DNA from: Dryocola sp032051265
GTDB taxonomy: Bacteria; Pseudomonadota; Gammaproteobacteria; Enterobacterales; Enterobacteriaceae
Length of the DNA: 64,000 nucleotides
Direction: 5' to 3'
Assembly (NCBI GenBank): GCA_032051265.1
Contig: DAMBYU010000001.1
Location: forward strand, 310,001-374,000
The position numbers and the translations under genes are program-made. Shown one piece after another: positions 9,503 through 18,520 of this stretch (the stretch's first letter is position 1; the number at the start of each line of letters is the position of its first letter). The notes beneath the pieces were generated by a model. That model saw only the letters and a list, made by a program, of their open reading frames with translations. It had not been told where the DNA came from and did no database searches.

Positions 9503-11340
9503 ACCTTCTCTGGTTAACCATTCTTTTGCCATTCGTTGGCTTTGTACTGTTGGCATTTTCTCGTGGCCGCTGGTCGGAAAACCTCTCTGCTACGGTCGGG
9601 ATTGGCTCTATCGGTCTGGCGGCGCTGGTCACCGCCATTGCGGGCGTTGATTTCTTCAACAACGGCCGTCAGGCGTTTGTGCAGCCGCTGTGGACCTGGA
9701 TGTCGGTAGGCGATTTTAATATCGGCTTCAATCTGGTGCTTGACGGCCTGTCGCTGACCATGCTGTCCGTGGTTACCGGCGTTGGTTTCCTCATCCACAT
9801 GTATGCCTCCTGGTATATGCGTGGGGAAGAGGGCTACTCCCGCTTCTTCGCCTACACCAACCTGTTTATCGCAAGTATGGTGGTGCTGGTGCTGGGCGAT
9901 AACCTGCTGCTGATGTACCTCGGCTGGGAAGGCGTGGGTCTGTGCTCCTACCTGCTGATCGGCTTCTATTACACCGATCCGAAGAACATTGCTGCGGCCA
10001 TGAAAGCATTCGTCGTTACCCGCGTGGGTGACGTGTTCCTCGCTTTCGCGCTGTTCATCCTTTACAACGAGTTGGGCACGCTCAACTTCCGCGAAATGGT
10101 TGAGCTTGCGCCTGCGCACTTTGCCGAAGGCAATGAGATGCTGAAGTGGGCAACGCTGATGCTGTTGGGCGGCGCGGTGGGTAAATCTGCACAGCTTCCT
10201 TTGCAAACCTGGCTTGCGGACGCGATGGCTGGCCCAACGCCGGTTTCAGCGCTGATCCACGCGGCCACCATGGTTACCGCAGGCGTGTACCTGATCGCTC
10301 GTACTCATGGCCTGTTCCTGATGACGCCTGAAGTGCTGCATCTGGTGGGTATCGTGGGCGCGGTGACGCTGCTGATGGCGGGCTTTGCGGCTCTGGTGCA
10401 AACCGACATCAAACGCGTGCTGGCTTACTCCACCATGAGCCAGATTGGCTACATGTTCCTGGCGCTCGGCGTGCAGGCGTGGGATGCGGCAATCTTCCAC
10501 CTGATGACGCACGCGTTCTTTAAAGCGCTGCTGTTCCTGTCGTCCGGTTCGGTGATTCTGGCCTGCCACCATGAGCAAAACATCTTCAAAATGGGCGGCC
10601 TGCGCAAGTCGATTCCGCTGGTGTATGCCTGCTTCCTGGTCGGTGGCGCAGCGTTGTCTGCCCTGCCGCTGATTACCGCAGGCTTCTTCAGTAAGGACGA
10701 AATTCTTGCCGGAGCGATGGCGAACGGACATATCAACCTGATGGTTGCAGGCCTGGTCGGTGCGTTTATGACCTCCCTGTACACCTTCCGCATGATCTTC
10801 ATCGTCTTCCACGGTAAAGAGCAGATCCACGCTCACGCGGTCAAAGGTATTACTCATCATCTGCCGCTGATTGTGCTGCTGGTGCTGTCCACCTTCGTTG
10901 GCGCCATGATTGTTCCGCCATTAGCCGGTGTACTGCCGGAAACCACAGAGCTTGCGCACGGTAGCGTGCTGACCCTTGAGATTACCTCAGGCGTGGTGGC
11001 TATCGCCGGTATCCTGATTGCAGCATGGCTGTGGCTGGGCAAACGCACTCTGGTAACGGCTGTCGCTAACAGCGCGCCGGGCCGTTTCTTCGGTACATGG
11101 TGGTTCCATGCCTGGGGCTTCGACTGGCTGTATGACAAAGTCTTCGTGAAGCCGTTCCTTGGCATCGCATGGCTGCTCAAACGCGATCCGTTGAACTCTA
11201 TGATGAACATCCCGGCGGTGCTTTCCCGCTTCGCAGGTCGTGGCCTGCTGATGAGCGAGAATGGTTATCTGCGCTGGTATGTGGCATCCATGAGTATCGG
11301 TGCGGTGGTGGTTCTGGGCCTGCTGTTGGTCTTACGCTAA
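9499..11340 (+). CDS. nuoL: NADH-quinone oxidoreductase subunit L (antiporter-like)
   Basis: This 613-residue antiporter-like subunit sits at the far end of the membrane arm, with a long lateral helix expected at its C-terminus. Conserved features include the essential Glu in LGWEGVGLCSYLLIGFY, the Lys in GKSAQLPLQTWLADAM, and QTDIKRVLAYSTMSQIGYM. It starts within the nuoK stop (4-bp overlap). A 76-bp gap with a hairpin separates it from nuoM. Confidence 0.97.
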   Translation: MNLLWLTILLPFVGFVLLAFSRGRWSENLSATVGIGSIGLAALVTAIAGVDFFNNGRQAFVQPLWTWMSVGDFNIGFNLVLDGLSLTMLSVVTGVGFLIHMYASWYMRGEEGYSRFFAYTNLFIASMVVLVLGDNLLLMYLGWEGVGLCSYLLIGFYYTDPKNIAAAMKAFVVTRVGDVFLAFALFILYNELGTLNFREMVELAPAHFAEGNEMLKWATLMLLGGAVGKSAQLPLQTWLADAMAGPTPVSALIHAATMVTAGVYLIARTHGLFLMTPEVLHLVGIVGAVTLLMAGFAALVQTDIKRVLAYSTMSQIGYMFLALGVQAWDAAIFHLMTHAFFKALLFLSSGSVILACHHEQNIFKMGGLRKSIPLVYACFLVGGAALSALPLITAGFFSKDEILAGAMANGHINLMVAGLVGAFMTSLYTFRMIFIVFHGKEQIHAHAVKGITHHLPLIVLLVLSTFVGAMIVPPLAGVLPETTELAHGSVLTLEITSGVVAIAGILIAAWLWLGKRTLVTAVANSAPGRFFGTWWFHAWGFDWLYDKVFVKPFLGIAWLLKRDPLNSMMNIPAVLSRFAGRGLLMSENGYLRWYVASMSIGAVVVLGLLLVLR

Positions 11341-11350
11341 TTCAACGTTT

Positions 11351-11369
11351 CCTCCCCCGCCGGGGGAGG
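11351..11369 (+). other. GC-rich hairpin between nuoL and nuoM
   Basis: cctccccc (11351-11358) pairs with gggggagg (11362-11369) around a 3-base loop. This is a strong 8-bp stem in the middle of the operon, not followed by a T-run. It resembles the C/G-rich stem at 44114-44141 between rcsC and rcsB, so it may be a small dispersed element. It could stabilise or punctuate the transcript; that is inference. Confidence 0.5.
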
Positions 11370-11416
11370 GATGTGAGTGATGTTTTGGTTTATTTTGACT
11401 TAGGGACACAAATGCC

Positions 11417-12946
11417 ATGCTATTACCCTGGCTAATATTAATCCCCTTTATCGGCGGCTTCCTCTGCTGGCAAACCGAGCGCTTCGGCGTAAAAGTGCCG
11501 CGTTGGATAGCGCTGGTGACCATGGGGCTGACACTGGCACTTTCGCTGCAACTGTGGTTGCAGGGTGGCTACTCTCTGACGCAGGCTGCGGGTCTGCCGC
11601 AGTGGCAGTCAGAATTTGTCCTGCCGTGGATCCCGCGTTTCGGGATAGAAATCCACCTGGCGCTGGACGGCCTGTCGCTGTTGATGGTCGTGCTGACCGG
11701 TCTGCTCGGCGTGCTGGCCGTACTCTGTTCCTGGAATGAAATCGAAAAATATCAGGGCTTCTTCCACCTGAACCTGATGTGGATCCTGGGCGGCGTTATC
11801 GGCGTGTTCCTTGCCATCGACATGTTCCTGTTCTTCTTCTTCTGGGAGATGATGCTGGTGCCGATGTACTTCCTGATTGCGCTCTGGGGCCACAAAGCCT
11901 CCGACGGGAAGACGCGTATTACTGCGGCAACCAAGTTCTTTATCTATACCCAGGCAAGCGGTCTGGTGATGTTGATTGCTATCCTCGGTCTGGTGTTTGT
12001 GCACTACAACGCAACCGGCGTGTGGACCTTCAACTACGAGCTGCTGCTGAAGACGCCGATGTCCCACGGTGTGCAATGGCTGCTGATGCTGGGCTTCTTC
12101 ATCGCCTTCGCGGTGAAAATGCCGGTGGTTCCTTTACACGGCTGGCTGCCGGATGCGCACTCCCAGGCGCCAACGGCGGGTTCCGTTGACCTGGCAGGTA
12201 TCTTGCTGAAAACCGCAGCCTACGGTCTGCTGCGTTTCTCTCTGCCGCTGTTCCCTGAAGCGTCCGCTGAATTCGCGCCTATCGCCATGTGGCTGGGTGT
12301 CATCGGTATCTTCTACGGCGCGTGGATGGCCTTTGCACAAACCGATATCAAGCGTCTGATTGCTTATACCTCCGTCTCCCATATGGGCTTCGTATTGATT
12401 GCCATTTATACCGGCAGCCAGCTGGCCTACCAGGGCGCGGTTATCCAGATGATCGCTCACGGTCTTTCCGCAGCGGGTATGTTCATCATCTGCGGTCAGC
12501 TCTACGAGCGTCTGCACACCCGTGATATGCGTCTGATGGGCGGCCTGTGGAATAAAATTAAATGGTTGCCGGGTCTGTCGATGTTCTTTGCCGTGGCGAC
12601 CCTCGGGATGCCGGGCACCGGTAACTTCGTTGGCGAGTTCATGATCCTGTTCGGCAGCTTCCACGTTGTGCCGGTTATTACCGTGATATCGACCTTCGGT
12701 CTGGTGTTTGCCTCTGTTTATTCTCTGGCGATGCTGCATCGCGCCTACTTCGGTCAGGCGAAGAGCGAAATCAGCGATAAACAGCTGCCGGGAATGTCGC
12801 TACGCGAGTTCTTTATCATCCTGTTGCTGGTGGTGCTGTTAGTCCTGCTGGGCTTCTATCCTCAGCCGATTCTGGATACCTCGCACGCTGCGATGAGCAA
12901 TGTGCAGCAGTGGTTCACCAGTTCAATTTCAACTACAAGGCCGTAA
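11417..12946 (+). CDS. nuoM: NADH-quinone oxidoreductase subunit M (antiporter-like)
   Basis: This 509-residue proton-translocating subunit is homologous to MrpA/D antiporters. The key glutamate is in FFFFWEMMLVPMYFLIALWG (about residue 144), and the lysine is in AFAVKMPVVPLHGWLPDAH (about residue 234). QTDIKRLIAYTSVSHMGFV is the second conserved lysine motif. An ATG behind GGGACA gives the E. coli length. nuoN follows after 6 bp. Confidence 0.97.
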   Translation: MLLPWLILIPFIGGFLCWQTERFGVKVPRWIALVTMGLTLALSLQLWLQGGYSLTQAAGLPQWQSEFVLPWIPRFGIEIHLALDGLSLLMVVLTGLLGVLAVLCSWNEIEKYQGFFHLNLMWILGGVIGVFLAIDMFLFFFFWEMMLVPMYFLIALWGHKASDGKTRITAATKFFIYTQASGLVMLIAILGLVFVHYNATGVWTFNYELLLKTPMSHGVQWLLMLGFFIAFAVKMPVVPLHGWLPDAHSQAPTAGSVDLAGILLKTAAYGLLRFSLPLFPEASAEFAPIAMWLGVIGIFYGAWMAFAQTDIKRLIAYTSVSHMGFVLIAIYTGSQLAYQGAVIQMIAHGLSAAGMFIICGQLYERLHTRDMRLMGGLWNKIKWLPGLSMFFAVATLGMPGTGNFVGEFMILFGSFHVVPVITVISTFGLVFASVYSLAMLHRAYFGQAKSEISDKQLPGMSLREFFIILLLVVLLVLLGFYPQPILDTSHAAMSNVQQWFTSSISTTRP

Positions 12947-12952
12947 TTCGCC

Positions 12953-14410
12953 ATGACGATAACTCCTCAACATTTGATCGCGCTGCTGCCGCTGCTCGTC
13001 GTCGGATTGACGGTGGTGGTTGTGATGCTCTCCATAGCGTGGCGACGCGACCATTTTGTCAATGCAACACTGTCCGTAATCGGCCTTAACGCCGCACTCG
13101 TCTCCCTGTGGTTTGTGGGACAGGCGGGGGCGATGGATGTCACTCCGCTGATGCGCGTTGACGGCTACGCCATGCTCTATACCGGGCTGGTGCTGCTGGC
13201 AAGCCTCGCCACCTGTACGTTCGCTTATCCATGGTTGCAGGGTTACACCGACAACCGCGAAGAGTTCTACCTGCTGGTGCTGATTGCCGCCATGGGCGGT
13301 ATTCTGTTGGCTAACGCGAACCATCTGGCCGCGCTGTTCCTCGGTATTGAATTGATTTCTCTGCCGCTGTTCGGCCTGATTGGCTATGCCTTCCGTCAGA
13401 AACGTTCGCTGGAAGCAAGCATCAAGTACACCATCTTGTCTGCCGCAGCGTCGTCATTCCTGCTGTTTGGTATGGCGCTGGTGTACGCCGAGTCAGGCAA
13501 CCTGTCGTTTGTCAGCCTCGGCAAGAGCCTGGCGGACAACATGCTGCATGAGCCGCTGCTGCTGGCGGGTCTGGGCCTGATGATTGTCGGCCTTGGCTTT
13601 AAACTTTCTCTGGTGCCGTTCCACCTGTGGACGCCAGACGTATACCAGGGCGCACCTGCTCCGGTTTCCACCTTCCTGGCAACCGCCAGCAAAATCGCCA
13701 TCTTTGGCGTGGTGATGCGTCTGTTCCTCTATGCGCCGGTGGGCGATAGCGAAGCCGTGCGCGTGGTGCTGGGTATTATCGCCTTCGTCTCCATTATCTT
13801 CGGTAACCTGATGGCGCTGAGCCAGACCAATATCAAACGTCTGCTCGGTTACTCCTCCATCGCGCACCTGGGTTATCTGATGGTGGCGCTGATTGCTCTG
13901 CAAAGCGGCAGCATGTCGATGGAGTCGGTGGGCGTTTATCTGGCGGGTTACCTGTTCAGCAGCCTCGGCGCGTTCGGCGTGGTCAGCCTGATGTCCAGCC
14001 CATACCGTGGCCCGGATGCAGATTCTCTGTACTCCTACCGTGGTCTGTTCTGGCATAAGCCAGTCCTGTCTGCGGTGATGACGGTGATGATGCTTTCCCT
14101 GGCCGGTATCCCGATGACGCTGGGCTTTATCGGTAAGTTCTACATCATCGCGGTAGGCGTGCAGGCGCACCTGTGGTGGCTGACCGGCGCAGTTGTGCTG
14201 GGCAGCGCCATCGGCCTTTACTACTATCTGCGCGTGACGGTGAGCCTCTATCTGAGCGCGCCTCAGCAGCTCAACCGCGATACCCCAACAAACTGGGCGT
14301 TTACCGCAGGCGGCGTGGTTGTGCTGATCTCTGCCGTGCTGGTACTGCTGCTGGGCGTTTATCCGCAGCCGCTTATCGACCTGGTACAGTTAGCGAAACC
14401 GCTGATGTAA
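12953..14410 (+). CDS. nuoN: NADH-quinone oxidoreductase subunit N (antiporter-like)
   Basis: This 485-residue antiporter-like subunit is the last gene of the operon. It has the LGIELISLPLFGLIGY glutamate segment, the FKLSLVPFHLWTPDVYQGAP lysine segment and SQTNIKRLLGYSSIAHLGYL. About 14 membrane helices are apparent. Start MTITPQHLIALLPL fits E. coli NuoN. A rho-independent terminator follows 19 bp after the stop. Confidence 0.97.
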   Translation: MTITPQHLIALLPLLVVGLTVVVVMLSIAWRRDHFVNATLSVIGLNAALVSLWFVGQAGAMDVTPLMRVDGYAMLYTGLVLLASLATCTFAYPWLQGYTDNREEFYLLVLIAAMGGILLANANHLAALFLGIELISLPLFGLIGYAFRQKRSLEASIKYTILSAAASSFLLFGMALVYAESGNLSFVSLGKSLADNMLHEPLLLAGLGLMIVGLGFKLSLVPFHLWTPDVYQGAPAPVSTFLATASKIAIFGVVMRLFLYAPVGDSEAVRVVLGIIAFVSIIFGNLMALSQTNIKRLLGYSSIAHLGYLMVALIALQSGSMSMESVGVYLAGYLFSSLGAFGVVSLMSSPYRGPDADSLYSYRGLFWHKPVLSAVMTVMMLSLAGIPMTLGFIGKFYIIAVGVQAHLWWLTGAVVLGSAIGLYYYLRVTVSLYLSAPQQLNRDTPTNWAFTAGGVVVLISAVLVLLLGVYPQPLIDLVQLAKPLM

Positions 14411-14429
14411 GCTGAGCCACATCGTTTTA

Positions 14430-14456
14430 AACCGCCGCTTGTCGGCGGTTTTTTTA
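14430..14456 (+). terminator. Rho-independent terminator of the nuo operon
   Basis: The stem aaccgccg (14430-14437) pairs with cggcggtt (14443-14450), followed by a run of T. It lies just after nuoN and before elaA. Confidence 0.9.
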
Positions 14457-14500
14457 TGCGTGAAGATAGTCAACTCATCGAATGAGAAGGAAGATCAGCA

Positions 14501-14956
14501 ATGTTAACCTGGCAGGATTTACACCATTCACAACTGAACGTTAGCGATCTCTATAGCGTGCTGGCGCTGCGTAACGCGGTGTTTATCGTTGAACAAAATT
14601 GCCCGTATCAGGACATCGACGGCGACGACCTGGTGGGTGAAAACCGGCATCTGCTGGGCTTGCGTGACGGCAAACTGGTGGCCTATGCCAGGATCCTGAA
14701 AAGCGATAACGCACTGGAGCCGGTGGTGATTGGCCGCGTGATTGTTGATTCAGGCATGCGCGGTGAAAAGTTGGGCTATAAGCTGATGGAGCAGGCGCTG
14801 GCTTCATGCCGGCAGCACTGGCCGGAGAGTACGATTTACCTTGGGGCGCAGGCGCATTTGCAGTCGTTCTATGCTCACTTTGGTTTTAAGCCGGTGACAG
14901 AAATTTATGATGAGGACGGTATTCCACACGTTGGCATGGCAATCGATAAAGCCTGA
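14501..14956 (+). CDS. elaA: GNAT-family N-acetyltransferase ElaA
   Basis: This 151-residue protein has the GNAT acetyl-CoA fold. The central strand VVIGRVIVDSGMRGEKLGYKLME (about residues 76-98) carries the acetyl-CoA pyrophosphate loop in RGEKLG, and YLGAQAHLQSFYAHFGF is the C-terminal motif B. Near-identical segments such as VEQNCPYQDIDGDDL mark it as ElaA. The substrate is not established. It stands alone between the nuo terminator and elaB, and an AGAAGG site precedes its ATG. Confidence 0.93.
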   Translation: MLTWQDLHHSQLNVSDLYSVLALRNAVFIVEQNCPYQDIDGDDLVGENRHLLGLRDGKLVAYARILKSDNALEPVVIGRVIVDSGMRGEKLGYKLMEQALASCRQHWPESTIYLGAQAHLQSFYAHFGFKPVTEIYDEDGIPHVGMAIDKA

Positions 14957-15043
14957 CAAGAGGAAAAAATGAGCGCCATTGTCTATAGTTAGCGGACGAG
15001 CACATTTCCTTCCCCTTTTGTGGAAATAACACGGAGAAAAATA

Positions 15044-15343
15044 ATGCAACCGTATGAATCTCGTCTTGATGATGATCTGACCCTGCTTAGTGAAACGCTT
15101 GAGGAAGTCCTGCGTTCTTCCGGCGATCCGGCGGATCAAAAGTATATCGAACTGAAAGAACGAGCCGAGCAGGCGCTTAACGATGTTAAAGCACGCGTCA
15201 GCAATGCTTCCGACACGTACTATTACCGCGCTAAACAAGCCGTTTACCGTGCCGACGATTACGTGCGTGAAAAGCCCTGGCAGGGAATTGGCGTAGGCGC
15301 CGCCGCAGGGCTGGTGCTTGGGCTGCTGTTAGCCCGACGCTAA
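15044..15343 (+). CDS. elaB: ElaB/YqjD/DUF883 membrane-anchored ribosome-binding protein
   Basis: This 99-residue protein of the DUF883 family has a predicted coiled-coil from about residue 8 to 65 and one C-terminal transmembrane helix (GIGVGAAAGLVLGLLLARR), i.e. a tail-anchored inner-membrane protein. E. coli ElaB and YqjD are RpoS-linked and reported to associate with ribosomes. The start at 15044 is chosen because ACGGAGA lies just upstream and the following DDDLTLLSETLEEV matches ElaB; an earlier in-frame ATG (15020) has no good ribosome site. Confidence 0.93.
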   Translation: MQPYESRLDDDLTLLSETLEEVLRSSGDPADQKYIELKERAEQALNDVKARVSNASDTYYYRAKQAVYRADDYVREKPWQGIGVGAAAGLVLGLLLARR

Positions 15344-15350
15344 GGCAAGC

Positions 15351-15375
15351 CTGGCGCACCTTAGACGTGCGCCAG
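15351..15375 (+). terminator. Probable elaB terminator hairpin
   Basis: ctggcgcac (15351-15359) pairs perfectly with gtgcgccag (15367-15375) around a 7-base loop, 7 bp after the elaB stop. The tail is A-rich rather than T-rich, so termination strength is uncertain. Confidence 0.55.
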
Positions 15376-15429
15376 ATAAAATGAAATCTTACCCCCTGGG
15401 TGGGATTTTTTTTTATTGCCATAACCACG

Positions 15430-15435
15430 TATAAT
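15430..15435 (+). promoter_or_regulatory. Candidate menF promoter -10 element
   Basis: A perfect TATAAT lies 31 bp before the menF GTG start, in the first suitable gap upstream of the men genes. No good -35 hexamer is seen at 16-18 bp; the region is a T-run. Transcription from here would cover menF and perhaps the whole men block. Confidence 0.5.
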
Positions 15436-15465
15436 CAGGGGCTTTTCAGGGAAGGTGAGGTACAC

Positions 15466-16767
15466 GTGAATTCAATAACCGTCGCGCTGCAACAGCTCCA
15501 GCTTGCATTGACAGAAGAATTTGCGGACGAACCCGGCCTTAAGCGCCTGTGTGTCGACGTTACTTTAAGCGATGATTCCGATCCGCTAGCCTGGCTTGCC
15601 TGCCAGCATCTTTATCCGCAATTTTACTGGCAGCAAAGAGATGGCGATGACGAAGTTGCCGCGCTTGGCGCCGTGCGCCAGTTTAGCGCCCTGGCAGATG
15701 CCCAGTCCTTCCTGAATAGCAGGCCTGAAACGCCCTCGCTGCGTGTCTGGGGGCTGAATGCTTTCGATCCGGCGCAGGGCTTTTTGTTTTTGTCGCGCCT
15801 TGAGTGGCGGCGAAAAGGGGGAGAGGCCTGCCTGTGGCTTCACCTTTACAGCGAAACATCCTTAAGGGATGACGCAAGGAAAGCCGCGGCTTTTCTTGAG
15901 CAAATCCTCCCGTCTAAGCCCCTGCTTCCTCTTAATTTACACTGTCTGAGCGAACGTCATCAGCCAGGGCAGGATGAATGGCATGCGTTGATTGGCAAGG
16001 CTACGGTCGCGATTGGCCGCGGTGAGATGGATAAAGTGGTGCTGGCACGTGCCACCGATCTGCACTTTTCCGCGCCCGTTTCCCCCGCAGGGTTTATGGC
16101 CGCCAGTCGGCGTGTAAATTTCAACTGCTACCACTTCCTCATGGTATTTGATGCTCATAGCGCTTTTCTTGGCTCAAGCCCTGAACGGCTATGGCGGCGC
16201 ATTGATTCCGCTTTGCGCACCGAAGCCCTGGCCGGAACCGTCGCCAACCATGTTGAGGATTATCAAGCCTGGTCTTTAGGCCAGTGGCTATTAAAAGATG
16301 ACAAAAACCAGCGTGAAAACATGCTGGTTGTGGAAGATATCTGCCAGCGCCTGAAACAGAAAGCAGGCGTGCTGGACGTGTTGCCAGCGCAGGTGGTTCG
16401 CTTGCGCAAAGTACAGCATCTGCGTCGTTGTATCTGGACTGAACTGCTTAAGGCGGACGACGCCGTTTGCCTTGAACAACTGCAGCCCACGGCAGCCGTA
16501 GCGGGCCTGCCGCGCGAGCCGGCCAAATCATTCATTAATGACTTTGAACCTTTCGAGCGTGAATGGTACGCGGGATCGGCGGGGTATCTTTCCCGTCATC
16601 AAACGGAGTTTTGTGTCGCGCTACGTTCGGCAAAAATCATTGATGCTACGGTCAGACTCTATGCCGGAGCGGGCATTGTCGCGGGCTCAGATGCGGCTCA
16701 GGAGTGGCAGGAGATAGAAAATAAAGCCGCCGGATTACGCACTTTATTGACCAGAACAGCCTTCTGA
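15466..16767 (+). CDS. menF: Isochorismate synthase MenF
   Basis: This 433-residue enzyme converts chorismate to isochorismate, the first committed step of menaquinone synthesis. It belongs to the anthranilate synthase/salicylate synthase fold. The general-base lysine lies in MDKVVLARATDLHF and the acid glutamate in LRTEALAGTVA; KVQHLRR and LYAGAGIVAGSD are also conserved. The GTG at 15466 is chosen as start because GAAGGTGAGG precedes it and it gives the family length (E. coli 431); the frame stays open upstream to 15400. An 82-bp gap separates it from menD. Confidence 0.93.
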   Translation: MNSITVALQQLQLALTEEFADEPGLKRLCVDVTLSDDSDPLAWLACQHLYPQFYWQQRDGDDEVAALGAVRQFSALADAQSFLNSRPETPSLRVWGLNAFDPAQGFLFLSRLEWRRKGGEACLWLHLYSETSLRDDARKAAAFLEQILPSKPLLPLNLHCLSERHQPGQDEWHALIGKATVAIGRGEMDKVVLARATDLHFSAPVSPAGFMAASRRVNFNCYHFLMVFDAHSAFLGSSPERLWRRIDSALRTEALAGTVANHVEDYQAWSLGQWLLKDDKNQRENMLVVEDICQRLKQKAGVLDVLPAQVVRLRKVQHLRRCIWTELLKADDAVCLEQLQPTAAVAGLPREPAKSFINDFEPFEREWYAGSAGYLSRHQTEFCVALRSAKIIDATVRLYAGAGIVAGSDAAQEWQEIENKAAGLRTLLTRTAF

Positions 16768-16813
16768 ATGACACATTACCGGTTCATATCAATATATTCA
16801 CTCCAGCAATAAT

Positions 16814-16838
16814 TATAATGAGTCAGCAAAATTGACTC
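16814..16838 (+). promoter_or_regulatory. TATAAT and hairpin upstream of menD
   Basis: The menF-menD gap contains TATAAT (16814-16819), followed at once by an inverted repeat (gagtca 16820-16825 with tgactc 16833-16838) ending just before the menD ribosome site. This could be an internal promoter with a hairpin near the transcript 5' end. No convincing -35 is seen. Confidence 0.35.
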
Positions 16839-16849
16839 AGGATCTGAAC

Positions 16850-18520
16850 ATGTCGATAAGCTCTTTTAACCGCCGCTGGGCGCAGGTGATCCTTGAAGCG
16901 CTCACCCGCCACAGCGTGCGCCACGTCTGCATTGCCCCAGGCTCACGCTCGACGCCGCTGACCTTAACAGCCGCAGAAAATCCGGCTTTTATTTGCCATA
17001 CCCATTTTGATGAGCGCGGGCTGGGGCATCTCGCCTTAGGCCTGGCGAAAGCCAGCGGCCAGCCTGTCGCGGTGATTGTCACCTCCGGCACGGCGGTAGC
17101 CAATCTGTATCCTGCGCTGATTGAGGCGGGGCTTACCGGTGAAAAACTGATCCTGCTGACGGCAGACCGTCCGCCGGAGCTTATCGACTGCGGTGCAAAC
17201 CAGGCTATCCGTCAGCCGGGTATGTTTGGCTCGCATCCAACCGTCAGCGTGAACTTGCCGCGCCCCACGCAGGATATCCCCGCAAGCTGGCTGGTTTCCT
17301 CCATCGACAGCGCTCTGGGTCAGCAAACAGGCGGCGGCGTGCATATCAATTGTCCCTTTGCGGAGCCGCTTTACGGCGCACCCGATGACGCCGGGGTTAG
17401 CTGGCAGCAAACGCTGGGCGACTGGTGGCAAAGTGAAAAACCGTGGCTGCGAGAAATCTACGGTAGTGAAATCGTCAAACAGCGCGACTGGTTTTTCTGG
17501 CGGCAGAAACGTGGCGTTGTCGTTGCCGGACGCATGAGCGCGGAAGAGGGCGAGCAGGTAGCGGCATGGGCAAAAATACTTGGCTGGCCGCTGATAGGCG
17601 ATGTGCTCTCGCAAACCGGGCAACCTTTACCCTGCGCCGACCTTTGGCTGAGTAACAGCCAGGCGACGACGGAGCTGGGGCGCGCGCAAATTATTATCCA
17701 GTTTGGCAGCAGCCTGACGGGCAAACGCGTATTGCAGTGGCAGGCGACCTGCTCGCCGGAAGAGTACTGGCTTATCGATCCGCTCCCCGGCAGGCTCGAT
17801 CCTGCTAACCATCGCGGTCGCCGTTTGTCCTGCGCTATTGCTGACTGGCTGGAGCTGCATCCCGCCGAAAAACGTCCTTGCTGGGCAGAAAAGCTGGCGC
17901 CGCTGGCGCGTCTTGCGCAGGACACTGTCGCCCTCGGCACCGCTGAATTTGGTGAAGCGCAGGTGGCTGCCCGCCTGCCTGAACTGCTGCCGGAGGCGGG
18001 ACAACTGTTTGTCGGCAACAGTCTGGTGGTGCGGCTTGTGGATGCGTTTGCGCAGTTACCGGCGGGTTATCCGGTATACAGCAACCGGGGAGCGAGCGGC
18101 ATCGATGGATTATTATCCACTTCCGCTGGCGTACAGCGCGCCACTGCCCGTTCCACGCTTGCGATTGTGGGCGATCTCTCCGCGCTGTACGACATGAACT
18201 CTCTGGCATTACTCCGCAAGGTTTCCGCGCCCTTTGTCCTGCTGATCGTAAACAACAACGGTGGACAAATTTTCTCGCTCCTTCCCACGCCTGCGCAAGA
18301 GCGGGAACGTTTTTACTGTATGCCGCAGGATGTGAATTTTGCCCACGCGGCGGCAATGTTCAGCCTGGCTTATTACAATCCGGGCTCGTGGAACGAACTG
18401 CAGGAGGTGGTGAGCAGAGCATGGCTTTTGCCGCAGGCCACCATCGTCGAAATCACCGTGCCGGAAACGGATGGCGCGCAGACGCTACAGAACTTGCTTG
18501 CACAGGTTAGCCAGGCATGA
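16850..18520 (+). CDS. menD: SEPHCHC synthase MenD (ThDP-dependent)
   Basis: This 556-residue thiamine-diphosphate enzyme joins 2-oxoglutarate-derived succinic semialdehyde to isochorismate, releasing CO2. The N-terminal PYR domain begins FNRRWAQVILEALTRH and has APGSRSTPLTL and HFDERGLGHLALG. The C-terminal PP domain has the ThDP/Mg motif GDLSALYDMNSL followed by NNNGGQIFSLLP. The ATG at 16850 (MSISSFNRRW) matches E. coli and the family length; an upstream ATG at 16832 sits inside a hairpin. The last 4 bp overlap menH. Confidence 0.96.
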   Translation: MSISSFNRRWAQVILEALTRHSVRHVCIAPGSRSTPLTLTAAENPAFICHTHFDERGLGHLALGLAKASGQPVAVIVTSGTAVANLYPALIEAGLTGEKLILLTADRPPELIDCGANQAIRQPGMFGSHPTVSVNLPRPTQDIPASWLVSSIDSALGQQTGGGVHINCPFAEPLYGAPDDAGVSWQQTLGDWWQSEKPWLREIYGSEIVKQRDWFFWRQKRGVVVAGRMSAEEGEQVAAWAKILGWPLIGDVLSQTGQPLPCADLWLSNSQATTELGRAQIIIQFGSSLTGKRVLQWQATCSPEEYWLIDPLPGRLDPANHRGRRLSCAIADWLELHPAEKRPCWAEKLAPLARLAQDTVALGTAEFGEAQVAARLPELLPEAGQLFVGNSLVVRLVDAFAQLPAGYPVYSNRGASGIDGLLSTSAGVQRATARSTLAIVGDLSALYDMNSLALLRKVSAPFVLLIVNNNGGQIFSLLPTPAQERERFYCMPQDVNFAHAAAMFSLAYYNPGSWNELQEVVSRAWLLPQATIVEITVPETDGAQTLQNLLAQVSQA

